Shown here one piece after another: positions 51,809 to 59,882 of a stretch of 64,000 nt of DNA. The notes under the pieces were generated by a model. That model saw nothing but the letters and a program-made list of their open reading frames with translations. It did no database searches and was not told the DNA's origin. The stretch's first letter is position 1. Every line of letters begins with the position of its first letter. Source of the stretch: Dyella mobilis (GTDB lineage: Bacteria > Pseudomonadota > Gammaproteobacteria > Xanthomonadales > Rhodanobacteraceae); contig NZ_JADIKF010000030.1 in assembly GCF_016904945.1 (NCBI RefSeq), positions 1 through 64,000 on the forward strand, written 5' to 3'. The position numbers were made by a program, and so were the translations under genes.

Positions 51809-52495
51809 TCAGTTGATCTGTGCGACCTGGCTCAGCGGCACGCCGCCGACACCCGCCACTTGCACGTAAGTACCGGTGCTGCTGCCGCCGTAACCGACGC
51901 CGGTCACCGAACCGGCGGCGTACGTGGTCAACGACGCGCTGCTGCCACCGCTGTTGGCCGAAATGCTGTAGGTGCCGTTGGCCACCGTGTTGCCATTGCT
52001 GTCCTGGCCGTTCCAGCTGAACTGCGAAAGGCCGACCTGCTGATTGCCCAGGTCATAGCTGTTGACGGTGTTGCCGTTGCTGTCCTTGATGGTGACCACC
52101 ACGTCGCCGGGGGTGGTGACATTCACCGCACCGCTGGCAGTACTGCCGCTGTATTCGAGCGTGGTGGACGGCACCAGCACCTGCTTGCCGACCAGGTTCG
52201 CGGCGCCGAGCACCTGCGAGGTCTGCATGCCGCTGCTGACGTTGCTGCTCAAGGTCTGCAGATTGGTGTCGATATCCTGAGTCGAGGACAACGTTGCAAA
52301 CTGCGCCAGTTCGGCGGCCATCTGCGAATTGTCCATCGGCTGCGTGGGATCCTGGTTTTGCAACTGCGTGGTGAGCAATTGCAGAAAGTCCGACTGCGAC
52401 ATGATCGAGCCGCTGGGCGTGCTCGTGACGGTGCTGCCGGTCAGGCTGAGGCCCGATGTGGAAAGACTGGAAGTGGCGCTGCCTATGGCGGACAT
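51809..52495 (-). CDS. flgD: Hook cap protein FlgD
   Basis: 228 residues. The conserved N-terminal part is SQSDFLQLLTTQLQNQDPTQ followed by MDNSQMAAELAQFATLSSTQ. The C-terminal half has the FlgD Ig/tudor-like domains (GDVVVTIKDSNGNTVNSYDL, FSWNGQDSNGNTV). It is a scaffold removed when the hook is complete. It lies 14 bases after flgC. Confidence 0.95.
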   Translation of the reverse strand: MSAIGSATSSLSTSGLSLTGSTVTSTPSGSIMSQSDFLQLLTTQLQNQDPTQPMDNSQMAAELAQFATLSSTQDIDTNLQTLSSNVSSGMQTSQVLGAANLVGKQVLVPSTTLEYSGSTASGAVNVTTPGDVVVTIKDSNGNTVNSYDLGNQQVGLSQFSWNGQDSNGNTVANGTYSISANSGGSSASLTTYAAGSVTGVGYGGSSTGTYVQVAGVGGVPLSQVAQIN

Positions 52496-52509
52496 GCAAT
52501 GGCTCCGGA

Positions 52510-52938
52510 TCAGTTGCCTAGATCAATGGTCTTGATCATCAACTGCTTGGTGGTGTTCATGACTTCGACGTTGTTCTGATACGAACGCGATGCAGAGATC
52601 ATGTTCACCAGTTCATCGATGGGATTGACGTTGGTGCCGTACACGTAACCGTTGGCGTCGGCCATCGGGTTGCCCGGCTCGTAATGCGATTCGACCGGCT
52701 GCTGGCTTTCGGAAACGCCAAGCGTGCGCACGCCGTTGTTGACCTGGCTTTCCTGCGAAGCGAACGGACCGTCGCTTTCCTGCGTCGGCGCAAACAGCAG
52801 CTCTTTCGCCTTGTAGGCACTGTCGGGGCTGCTGCTGACACTGTCGGCATTGGCAAGGTTGCTGGCCACGGTGTTGAGCCGCAGCGATTCGGCAGCCATG
52901 CCGGAACCGGCGGTATCGAATATCTTCATCAGCGACAT
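52510..52938 (-). CDS. flgC: Proximal rod protein FlgC
   Basis: 142 residues. The N-terminus has IFDTAGSGMAAESLRLNTVA and NLANADS; the C-terminus has INPIDELVNMISASRSYQNN. FlgC forms the proximal rod with FlgB and FlgF. Its ATG shares one base with the flgB stop (TGATG). Confidence 0.95.
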   Translation of the reverse strand: MSLMKIFDTAGSGMAAESLRLNTVASNLANADSVSSSPDSAYKAKELLFAPTQESDGPFASQESQVNNGVRTLGVSESQQPVESHYEPGNPMADANGYVYGTNVNPIDELVNMISASRSYQNNVEVMNTTKQLMIKTIDLGN

Positions 52939-53351
52939 CAGCTTTGTCCTCCACCGTTGATGGCCAGGCGCAGCGTCTGGATCGCGCTATTGATGAAGCT
53001 CAGGCTGGCCTGGTAATGCACCATGTTGCTGGCATAGGCCGACTGCTCCACCTGCGAATCGACGGTATTGCCGTCCATGCTCGGCTGCAGCGGCACGCGG
53101 TATTTCAAGGCGTCGGCCGATTGCGTCGTGGTGTTGATCTGGCCCTGCGTGGGCGTATTCAACTCGAGGTTCGAGGACGACGAATCGCCGCTGGCCTGTT
53201 GCAGGACCTGGCGGAAGTCGACATCGCGCGCCTGGTAATTGGGCGTATCGGCGTTGGCGAGGTTGGAGGCAATCACTTCGGAACGGCGCTGCCAGACCTC
53301 CAGGGCCTGGCTGCTCAAACCGAACACGTTGTCGAGGGTATTGCTACTCAT
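52938..53351 (-). CDS. flgB: Proximal rod protein FlgB
   Basis: 137 residues. The FlgB pattern is clear: LEVWQRRSEVIASNLANADT, PNYQARDVDF and the C-terminal YQASLSFINSAIQTLRLAIN. It is the first gene of the flgBCDEFGHIJKL run, with a sigma-54 promoter about 41-57 bases upstream. Confidence 0.95.
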   Translation of the reverse strand: MSSNTLDNVFGLSSQALEVWQRRSEVIASNLANADTPNYQARDVDFRQVLQQASGDSSSSNLELNTPTQGQINTTTQSADALKYRVPLQPSMDGNTVDSQVEQSAYASNMVHYQASLSFINSAIQTLRLAINGGGQS

Positions 53352-53391
53352 GACGGATTCCCCGCAGCACTGACTGCTTGCGTAGGGTCAC

Positions 53392-53408
53392 GAGCAAGTT
53401 GTATGCCA
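53392..53408 (-). promoter_or_regulatory. Sigma-54 promoter of the flgB operon
   Basis: The minus strand reads TGGCATACAACTTGCTC: GG-N10-GC spacing and both boxes fit the consensus with one change (T for C at position 6). Transcription should begin near 53,382, giving a short leader before flgB. Confidence 0.82.
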
Positions 53409-53591
53409 CGCGTCAGAAACCGCGTGGAGCCGCCCTTTTCGCCCTCGCGGGCGTTTTCGCCGCCTGCGCGGCGACGTTATACCGGCGCGGAAGGACGGAT
53501 TTCCGACATCGGCGTGACGCGGGCGGCGCCGTCAATTTGTTGACGTGCGCCGTGCTTTCAACTCCCTATTCCTTTGGGGAGAGGGAGTCAG

Positions 53592-54512
53592 TCATTGCGC
53601 CAACATCATTTCTATTACCGTCTTGGCCAGCAAATCCGGCTGGAATTTCGCGATGAAGCGATCCGCGCCCACGTCGCGCACCAGTGTTTCGTTGAATACG
53701 CCGCTCAGCGAGCTGTGCAGCACTACCTTCAAAGAACGCAGCGTGGGTGTGTCGCGGATGGCGCGCGTCAGGGCGTAGCCGTCCAGGCGCGGCATTTCAA
53801 TGTCGGAGAGCACCACGGTGATTCTTTCGTCTTCGCCGTCGGCCATACGCTTGAGCAGTTCCAGGGCCTCCTGGCCGTCCTGGGCCACCACGCATTCGAT
53901 ATCCATCTGCTTGAGCAACTGGATGATGCGCAGGCGCGCCACGGTGGAATCGTCCACGACCATGATCCTGCGCGGCGAAAGATCGTGCAGATCCGCCTGC
54001 TGCTGGATGCGCGGCGACACGTCGGCCGCGGTGCCTTCGATGGTGGCCAGCACGTGCTCCACGTCGACCACGGCCATCAACTGACCCTCGATGCGCGTGA
54101 CCGCGTTGACCCGGCCGCCGAACCCCAGCGTGGGCGACGGCGCCTCGAGCGATTCGCCCGTGCAATGCACGATGCGCTGGAAATCCGCCACCAGGAAGCC
54201 CTGCACCGAACGGCTGAATTCGGTCACCACCAGATGCGCCGAATGGTCGTTTTCCAGCGGCGGATAGCCCAGCGCGGCCGCCAGGTCGATCACCGGGATG
54301 GTTTTGCCGCGGTAGTCGAAGCTGCCGGCAAGCAGCGGATGCATGCCCGGCAGCTTTTCCAGCGCCGGCTTGCGCAGCACTTCGCGCACCTTGAATACGT
54401 TGATGCCGAACAACTGCGCCTGGCCCAACCGGAACAGCAGCATGGCCACGCGGTTGTGGCCGGCCAGCCGGGTGTGACTCTCCACGCTGTCCAGCAGTGC
54501 CGCGCCGCCCAT
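53592..54512 (-). CDS. cheV: Chemotaxis coupling/response regulator CheV
   Basis: 306 residues from the ATG at 54,512 (AGGA 7 bases upstream). The N-terminal CheW-like domain (about 15-165; LFGINVFKVREVLRKPALEK) is fused to a receiver domain (about 180-305). The receiver has MVVDDSTVARLRIIQLLKQM, the phospho-acceptor Asp in VVLSDIEMPRLDGYAL and the Lys in RFIAKF. CheV couples receptors to CheA and may act as a phosphate sink for adaptation, of interest because no cheR or cheB is in the window. A sigma-28 promoter lies directly upstream. Confidence 0.94.
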   Translation of the reverse strand: MGGAALLDSVESHTRLAGHNRVAMLLFRLGQAQLFGINVFKVREVLRKPALEKLPGMHPLLAGSFDYRGKTIPVIDLAAALGYPPLENDHSAHLVVTEFSRSVQGFLVADFQRIVHCTGESLEAPSPTLGFGGRVNAVTRIEGQLMAVVDVEHVLATIEGTAADVSPRIQQQADLHDLSPRRIMVVDDSTVARLRIIQLLKQMDIECVVAQDGQEALELLKRMADGEDERITVVLSDIEMPRLDGYALTRAIRDTPTLRSLKVVLHSSLSGVFNETLVRDVGADRFIAKFQPDLLAKTVIEMMLAQ

Positions 54513-54544
54513 GGGAATTCCTGTATTGCTTTGGTCTCGCCGGG

Positions 54545-54571
54545 TTATCGGCTCGCCCGCGTGGGACTTTA
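54545..54571 (-). promoter_or_regulatory. Sigma-28 promoter of cheV
   Basis: The minus strand has TAAAGTCC (54,571-54,564), 11 bases, then GCCGATAA (54,552-54,545), an exact -10 box and six of eight at -35. The start point would be near 54,537, with a leader of about 25 bases before the cheV ATG. Confidence 0.88.
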
Positions 54572-54595
54572 GGAAATAGCAGGACGCAAAAGGCA

Positions 54596-54612
54596 TGGCA
54601 CACCACTTGCTT
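54596..54612 (+). promoter_or_regulatory. Sigma-54 promoter of the chemoreceptor-flgA operon
   Basis: TGGCACACCACTTGCTT on the plus strand matches TGGCAC-N5-TTGCT with GG-N10-GC spacing. Transcription should begin near 54,622. This rules out the ATG at 54,595 as the start of the receptor. A weaker sigma-28-like pair (TCAACTTC, 11 bases, GCCGATGT, 54,615-54,641) follows. Confidence 0.85.
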
Positions 54613-54672
54613 CCTCAACTTCCAACGTTTCCCGCCGATGTCAGGGAACCCACGTATGGAATTGCTTTGTCT

Positions 54673-55983
54673 ATGAGCCTGATTCGCAGCCAACACCTGG
54701 CCGCCTTGACGCAAGCCGCCCTCGCCGGAAACGACGCGGAGCTGACGCGGCTGAGCCGCAAATACCCCGTGGCGGCAGGCATTCTTGGGCCGTTGTTCGC
54801 ACGCCTGGCGCCGCGCGCGCCGGCGGCAGTGGCCTTGCAGTCGCTGGAGCAGCAAAGCCTGGTGCTGACCCATGCCCAGGTGCTGCATCGCGACCTGACC
54901 GGGCTTGAGCAGTCGATCGGCGAAAGCCGCGACGGCGTCGGCCAGTTGACGGAGCACGGCGCCGGGATGTCGACGATCCTGCAACAGGCGCAGGGCGGTA
55001 TCGACCAGGCCTCCAGCACCGGCACGCAAAGCACCGCCAGCGTGGCCGAGCTGAACGGCCAGCTGCGCCTGCTGCGCAGCGCGCTGTCGGCGATGAACCA
55101 GAATCAAAGCCTGCTGACCGAACAGGTCGCGCAGATCCGCGCGCTGACCACCACCGTGCAGGACATTGCCCACCAGACCAACCTGGTAGCGCTGAATGCC
55201 GCGATCGAAGCGGCACGCGCGGGTGACGCCGGCCGCGGCTTTGCCGTGGTGGCCGACGAAGTGAAGCAACTGGCGGAAAAAACCACCCAGGCCACGGCAG
55301 AAATCGAAACCGTGACCAGCTCGATCGGCGAGTTCTCGTTGCAGATGAACGGCAACGTGCAGCTCGGCCTGCAACGGCTGGAGCGCGCGCAGAGCGGCGT
55401 GGGCGAAACCGAACGCTCGCTGCAGCAAGGCAGCGAAGTATTGCAAGGCGCCAGCGACCGCCTGCGGGCGTTGCGCGAAACCCAGGATGCCGCGCAAGTG
55501 CGTGCCACCAGCATGAAAGCCACGCTGGGCGCCTTGCAGCGCCGCGCCCACGAAGCACGCCGCCACGGCGAGGCGCTCAACCGCGCTGCCGCGCTGGCGC
55601 ATCGCCTGTGCCTGGGCTGGCTGGAAAGCGAGAGCGGCAACGACATCGCCAGCCTCAGCCTGACCGTGCGCGAATCGGTGGTCGGCCTGCGCCAGAGCAT
55701 CGATCTGGCCTTGCAGGAACCCACCTCGCTGGATCGCCGCTGGTTCGATACCGACGTCTTGCAGCGCAGCCTGGACCGCCTCACCGCGCGCCGCAGCCAG
55801 CATCCGTCGAGCGAATCGTTGCGCGAATCCGCCGCCCGCCTGCAGGAACACGGCAATGCCTTCCTCGAACTGCTGATCAACGGCCAGTTCGACCAGGCCG
55901 CGCAGATGTCCGGCAAGCTGGACAGCGAACGCGAAACCATCAACAACCAGCTGGCGAGCATGCTCGCCGACAGTTATTCATGA
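54673..55983 (+). CDS. Soluble methyl-accepting chemotaxis-type receptor
   Basis: 436 residues from the ATG at 54,673, the first in-frame ATG downstream of the sigma-54 promoter. There is no membrane segment. The signalling hairpin is clear at about 160-200 ([40 protein letters not shown]). It is preceded by a short helical region and followed by an unusual helical C-terminal part (about 280-430; [27 protein letters not shown]). A zinc-binding CZB domain was considered but the His/Cys pattern does not fit well. It is a cytoplasmic receptor of unknown input. It overlaps flgA by four bases. Confidence 0.85.
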   Translation: MSLIRSQHLAALTQAALAGNDAELTRLSRKYPVAAGILGPLFARLAPRAPAAVALQSLEQQSLVLTHAQVLHRDLTGLEQSIGESRDGVGQLTEHGAGMSTILQQAQGGIDQASSTGTQSTASVAELNGQLRLLRSALSAMNQNQSLLTEQVAQIRALTTTVQDIAHQTNLVALNAAIEAARAGDAGRGFAVVADEVKQLAEKTTQATAEIETVTSSIGEFSLQMNGNVQLGLQRLERAQSGVGETERSLQQGSEVLQGASDRLRALRETQDAAQVRATSMKATLGALQRRAHEARRHGEALNRAAALAHRLCLGWLESESGNDIASLSLTVRESVVGLRQSIDLALQEPTSLDRRWFDTDVLQRSLDRLTARRSQHPSSESLRESAARLQEHGNAFLELLINGQFDQAAQMSGKLDSERETINNQLASMLADSYS

Positions 55984-56726
55984 CATTGCGCAGAGCCCGC
56001 TTCCACGCCTCAAACATCCATCCCCCTGTACGCAGGGGAATGAGCATGCTGTTTGCAGCTGTCGGTGTGCTCGCCTTGTCCAACGCCGCCATGGCCGATA
56101 CCACCGCCGACCAGTTGCGCAGCGCCGCCGAGCAGGCCGTGCGCACGCAATACAGCATCGCCGGCAGCCGCGTGGTGATCACTCCGACCATGCTCAATCC
56201 GCGATTGCGCCTGGCCGCTTGCCCGGGCACGTTGCAGACGCACCTGCCCAACCGGCAAGGCACGCCTTCGCGCGTCGCCGTCGCGGTCAGTTGCAGCAGC
56301 GGCCCGCACTGGACCATCCAGGTGCCGGTGCAGATGCAGGTCTTCCGGCAGGTGCTGGTGACCAGCCGGCCGATGGCGCGCGGCGACATCGCCGGCCCGG
56401 CCGACGTGCATACCGAAGAACGCGACATCGCCCGCCTGGGCTACGGCTACATAGAAAGCCTGGACCAGCTCACCGGCCACTCGCTGTCCCGGCCGCTGAT
56501 GGCCGGCGCCGTGCTGGAACCGGGCGACCTGAACGGGCGCGAGGTGGTGAAGGCCGGGGAGGAAGTGTCCCTGGTGGCCGACCTGGGCGGCATCGAGGTA
56601 CGCACCTCGGCCGTTGCCCTGGACGGCGGCGATACCGGCTCCCATCTGCGCGTGCGCAATGGGGAATCGGGACGGATCATCGACGGCATCGTGACCGGCG
56701 CCGGCCAGGTAGAGGCACTGCCTTGA
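55980..56726 (+). CDS. flgA: P-ring chaperone FlgA
   Basis: 248 residues from the ATG at 55,980 that overlaps the receptor stop (ATGA). ATGs at 56,040 or 56,046 with AGGGG upstream would start right at the signal sequence ([19 protein letters not shown]). The mature protein has an N-terminal half with [20 protein letters not shown] and a C-terminal SAF-type domain ([36 protein letters not shown]). FlgA is a periplasmic helper for P-ring (FlgI) assembly. Operon linkage to a chemoreceptor is notable. Confidence 0.93.
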   Translation: MTLRRARFHASNIHPPVRRGMSMLFAAVGVLALSNAAMADTTADQLRSAAEQAVRTQYSIAGSRVVITPTMLNPRLRLAACPGTLQTHLPNRQGTPSRVAVAVSCSSGPHWTIQVPVQMQVFRQVLVTSRPMARGDIAGPADVHTEERDIARLGYGYIESLDQLTGHSLSRPLMAGAVLEPGDLNGREVVKAGEEVSLVADLGGIEVRTSAVALDGGDTGSHLRVRNGESGRIIDGIVTGAGQVEALP

Positions 56727-56766
56727 TACCCGGCAAACCAGAGATACTTATTGTGATCGGCAGCAC

Positions 56767-56793
56767 TAAAGTTTCCCCGGGGGACGCCGATAC
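56767..56793 (+). promoter_or_regulatory. Sigma-28 promoter of flgM
   Basis: TAAAGTTT (56,767-56,774), exactly 11 bases, then GCCGATAC (56,786-56,793): eight of eight and seven of eight against the sigma-28 consensus. Transcription should start near 56,801, about 32 bases before flgM. It lets FliA drive its own inhibitor. Confidence 0.93.
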
Positions 56794-56832
56794 CTCTCAC
56801 AGGGCTCATCGAACAAGAGAATCCCAAGGGCT

Positions 56833-57144
56833 ATGAACACGACCATTTCGTCAAACGGACTGCCGCAGCTCCCGCTTGCGACCAACAGTTCCGAAAACAG
56901 CGCCAGCCAGGCATCGACGGGCACGTCGGCCAGCAGCACGGCCGCGCCGCAGGCGAACGACAGCGTGAAGCTGACCGATTCGGCCCGCGCCCTGCACCAG
57001 GCCAGCAGCGCCGACAGTCCGGTAGACACCGCCAAGGTGGAGCAGATCAAGAAGGCATTGGCCGCCGGTACCTACCAGGTGGACCCCAACGCCATCGCCA
57101 ATCGCCTCACCTCCATGGAAAGCCAATTCAGCGGCAAGAAGTAA
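56833..57144 (+). CDS. flgM: Anti-sigma-28 factor FlgM
   Basis: 103 residues, acidic and Ser/Ala-rich, with a disordered first half. The C-terminal sigma-binding part has DTAKVEQIKKALAAGTYQVD and PNAIANRLTSMESQF, characteristic of FlgM. It holds FliA inactive until export through the completed hook. It is followed 4 bases later by flgN. Confidence 0.94.
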   Translation: MNTTISSNGLPQLPLATNSSENSASQASTGTSASSTAAPQANDSVKLTDSARALHQASSADSPVDTAKVEQIKKALAAGTYQVDPNAIANRLTSMESQFSGKK

Positions 57145-57148
57145 TGCC

Positions 57149-57595
57149 ATGAGTCCGAATCTGCAGGCCGAACTGGGTGCCGCGCTGCGCACCGTCCTGG
57201 ACGAAATGAGCGCGACCACCGCGCAATTGATCACCGTCCTGGACGAAGAACGCGATGCGCTTGCCGGCGCCGACGCCAAAGCGCTCAACCGCGCGGGCGA
57301 GGCCAAGCAGATGCTGATGCGCCGGCTCGAACAGCTCGACGTGGAGCGCCTGCACCTGTGCAGCACCTCCGCCGAAGCGGCGAGCCAGGCCGAGCCGAGC
57401 TGGCGCGAATTGCTGAAATCGCTGGCCACCTGCCGCGACAAGAACCTGCGCAACGGCACGCTCGTCGGCCAGCGCCTGACCCAAGTGCGTCGTGCCCTCT
57501 CCGTGCTCACCGGCACGGATGCGCAAACCGGAACCTACAGCCAAAGCGGTGCCTTTCAGGGAACACACCGTTCGGTCCCCCTAGCCCAAGCCTGA
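57149..57595 (+). CDS. flgN: Flagellar junction-protein chaperone FlgN
   Basis: 148 residues, helical (LRTVLDEMSATTAQLITVLD; LNRAGEAKQMLMRRLEQLDV; CRDKNLRNGTLVGQRLTQVR), matching FlgN. It binds FlgK and FlgL before export. It is co-transcribed with flgM from the sigma-28 promoter. Confidence 0.92.
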   Translation: MSPNLQAELGAALRTVLDEMSATTAQLITVLDEERDALAGADAKALNRAGEAKQMLMRRLEQLDVERLHLCSTSAEAASQAEPSWRELLKSLATCRDKNLRNGTLVGQRLTQVRRALSVLTGTDAQTGTYSQSGAFQGTHRSVPLAQA

Positions 57596-57671
57596 TGATG
57601 TCATCCCCTCGTGCGTTGGGCACGATGCCCGCCTCACGGTAGTCGCTTCACCCACGCCCGGTATCGATATC

Positions 57672-58958
57672 ATGACGACGAGTACAGTTTCCGCTCCCGC
57701 CCCGGTAACGCACGAAGTACCCAATTCTCTCAGTGACATGCTGCTGCCGGTTGTGCGCAGCCCGATGCTGGATCGCGAAGAAGAACTGTTTGCCTACGAA
57801 CTGGTGTTCTACCGCCAGGGCGCAGGCACCGATGCCGACACCACCCTGCAAGGCGGCGTGCTTTCCGGCATTACCGATGGCGCCATCACCCGCCTGGTGC
57901 GCGGCAACCGCGCTTTCATGCGCATGCCGCGCTCGCTGCTGCTGGAACAGACGGACGTGCTTGCGCACACGCCGCGCCTGGGCGTGATCATCGATCCGTT
58001 CCAGGTGCGCGACACCGCGCTGCTGCAGCGGCTGCAACAACTGGTGCTGCGCAATTGCCCGCTGATGCTGGATCTTGGCGGCCTCGACCCCAGCGCCAGC
58101 CAGCCCCACGGCGCACTGGAACCGTTGCTGCGCCTGGTGCGCCACGTGCGCCTGGATGCCAAAGCGCTCGATGCCGAAATACTGGCCGCGCGCTGCAAGC
58201 AGTTGTTTGATCGCGGCCTGAGCGTGATCGCCGGCAACGTCGACGACCACGAGACTTACGCACGCTGCAAAGACCTGCCATTCCAGGCCATCCAGGGCCG
58301 CTACCTGCTGGTGCCGCAACAGATTGAAGTACCGGTGCTTACGCCCAGTCGCCTGAGTCTGCTGCGCCTGATGAGCGCATTGCAGGAGGGCAACGCCGGG
58401 CCGGTGGAACTGGGCGAGATCATCCGCGACGATGCCGTGCTCAGCTACAAGCTGCTCGGCTGCGTGAACTCCGCTTATTTCGCCCTGCCGCGCCAGCTGA
58501 AATCGATCCAGCAGGCGGCGATCTTCTTCGGTATGGCGCGCATGCGCAACTGGATCAACACCATGGCTCTGAGCAGCATGGACGACCGTCCGCCGGAGCT
58601 GCTGCGCACCGCGCTGATCCGCGCGCACATGTGCGAGAAACTCGCACACGGCATGCCGACCGAACAACAGGACATGGCCTTCATGGCCGGCCTGCTGTCC
58701 TTGCTCGACACGCTGCTGTGCGCACCGATGGAATTCGTGCTCAGCCATCTGCCGCTGGCGCCGGACATCCGCGACGCACTGGTGGAAGACCGCGGCCCGT
58801 TCGCACCGCTGCTCGGCCAGATCTACGCGTGGGAAGCGGGCAACCTGCACTCCGCGCAGATGCAGCCGCAGAACATCCGCAAGATGGCCGGCGCGTATTA
58901 CGCCGCTACCCAGTGGGCCGACCAGGTGTATTCGTTCGCGGAGCAGCGGCCGCACTGA
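57672..58958 (+). CDS. EAL-HDOD protein with degenerate EAL domain
   Basis: 428 residues. The N-terminal part (about 25-225) is EAL-like: LLPVVRSPMLDREEELFAYE has YE in place of the catalytic ExL signature, and later metal-binding motifs are missing, so c-di-GMP hydrolysis is unlikely. The C-terminal HDOD domain (about 230-420; LRLMSALQEGNAGPVELGEI, SYKLLGCVNSAYFALPRQLK) is a signalling module without HD hydrolase residues. Similar EAL-HDOD proteins follow flgMN in xanthomonads and influence motility. It is 76 bases after flgN and probably in the same transcript. Confidence 0.88.
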   Translation: MTTSTVSAPAPVTHEVPNSLSDMLLPVVRSPMLDREEELFAYELVFYRQGAGTDADTTLQGGVLSGITDGAITRLVRGNRAFMRMPRSLLLEQTDVLAHTPRLGVIIDPFQVRDTALLQRLQQLVLRNCPLMLDLGGLDPSASQPHGALEPLLRLVRHVRLDAKALDAEILAARCKQLFDRGLSVIAGNVDDHETYARCKDLPFQAIQGRYLLVPQQIEVPVLTPSRLSLLRLMSALQEGNAGPVELGEIIRDDAVLSYKLLGCVNSAYFALPRQLKSIQQAAIFFGMARMRNWINTMALSSMDDRPPELLRTALIRAHMCEKLAHGMPTEQQDMAFMAGLLSLLDTLLCAPMEFVLSHLPLAPDIRDALVEDRGPFAPLLGQIYAWEAGNLHSAQMQPQNIRKMAGAYYAATQWADQVYSFAEQRPH

Positions 58959-58989
58959 GCGGCCACCCCTCGCACAGAGGCAACCCGCG

Positions 58990-59108
58990 ATGGGTAGGTT
59001 GGGTTAGGAAGCGTAACCCAACAAATTCCGGGACATGCACGCCGTTTGTCGGCGCGCTCGTAAAAGCGTTGGGTTACCCCCGGATCAAGTCCGGGGTAAC
59101 CCAACCTG
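58990..59108. repeat. GTTGGGTTA palindromes between EAL-HDOD and XAC0095 genes
   Basis: Two palindromes of the family seen at 135-197. The first pairs TTGGGTTA (59,001-59,008) with TAACCCAA (59,016-59,023). The second pairs GTTGGGTTACCCC (59,068-59,080) with GGGGTAACCCAAC (59,093-59,105). Lying between convergent genes, they could act as a two-way terminator although no T tract is present. Confidence 0.7.
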
Positions 59109-59125
59109 CATCCGGCATCGGGCTT

Positions 59126-59395
59126 TCAGTGCCATTGCGACGGCGTCTGCAATCGATGCCCGTCGCAGTTCAACGCCGTCACGACCTCATCCACGCGCAG
59201 GCCGAAATCCTCCAATAGCTGCCCGAGGTTGGAACGCCGAACCTCCAGCAACACGTCTTCCTCTTCCTCGGTCGACGCATAAATCACTTTCGCCATCAGA
59301 AATAACTGATCGCGCAACTGCTCCAGCTTCCGATACTGCTCTTCGTGCAAGACATATCCGCGCAGCGTCATGGCCGCAGGCTTGAACGCTTTCAT
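59126..59395 (-). CDS. XAC0095-family small protein
   Basis: 89 residues from the ATG at 59,395 (AAGG upstream). The motif GYVLHEEQYRKLEQLRDQLF followed by LMAKVIYASTEEEEDVLLEV is the hallmark of the XAC0095 family, found almost only in Xanthomonadales. The function is unknown; the protein is acidic, helical and probably cytoplasmic. Its presence supports the lineage call. Confidence 0.8.
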   Translation of the reverse strand: MKAFKPAAMTLRGYVLHEEQYRKLEQLRDQLFLMAKVIYASTEEEEDVLLEVRRSNLGQLLEDFGLRVDEVVTALNCDGHRLQTPSQWH

Positions 59396-59821
59396 ACCTT
59401 CACTCCACACCGTTAGACACGCCGCGCATTGCGCGCGGCGTGAGGGATAACAGAGAAAAATCTGCAAGCCGTGTAAGCGTATGCCTACGCTTAGTCGGCC
59501 GATATCCGCTAAGACCCGGCTTCGTGCGTGATGCGCGAACGTGAAGTGAGCGAAAGCTGGCACAGCGGGGGCACGCATGCGTGCGGGTGCCGTATGATCC
59601 GGGGACCCATGATCAACTCCTTGCTTAAGTTGGTTGTGGTAGCGAGCCGTGTGGGGCCTTAACCCATGCGGCTCGCGCTCTTTCACTTCATACGCCGGGT
59701 GTGTGAAACCCCTCGCTGCGAGAGCACACCCGGCTTATCTAGAATGCTACGCAGGCCGTTGGCTGTATGTCGGCGCATACGCCTGACAGTGGAAGGAAAA
59801 GTCCTGCGTAGAGTGCGGCAC
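59396..59821. other. Structured non-coding region
   Basis: 426 bases without a convincing gene but with several strong inverted repeats: CGCCGCGC/GCGCGGCG near 59,416-59,440; TAAGCGTA-TGCC-TACGCTTA (59,474-59,493); GCGAGCCG/CGGCTCGC with an inner TGGG/CCCA pair (59,642-59,676); and GCCGGGTGTG/CACACCCGGC enclosing a CTCG/CGAG stem (59,694-59,734). The first should lie in the leader of the XAC0095 gene. The last two could belong to an unannotated structured RNA. I recognise no known riboswitch or RNA family. Confidence 0.45.
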
Positions 59822-59852
59822 AAAAAAACCGCGCGGTTATGCAACCGCGCGG
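59822..59852 (-). terminator. Rho-independent terminator of the Ig-repeat gene
   Basis: A perfect 10-base stem, CCGCGCGGTT (59,829-59,838) with AACCGCGCGG (59,843-59,852), has a 4-base loop. On the minus strand it is followed by seven T residues. It lies 30 bases after the stop codon of the Ig-repeat gene. Confidence 0.93.
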
Positions 59853-59882
59853 CAAAGCCCTCGAAGAGGGAACGTCAATCGA

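Noticed and set aside
57612..57640. Sigma-54-like GGGCACGATGCCCGC before the EAL-HDOD gene
   Set aside because: The -12 box (CCGC) is poor and the sequence is better read as a small palindrome. The gene is more simply part of the flgMN transcript.
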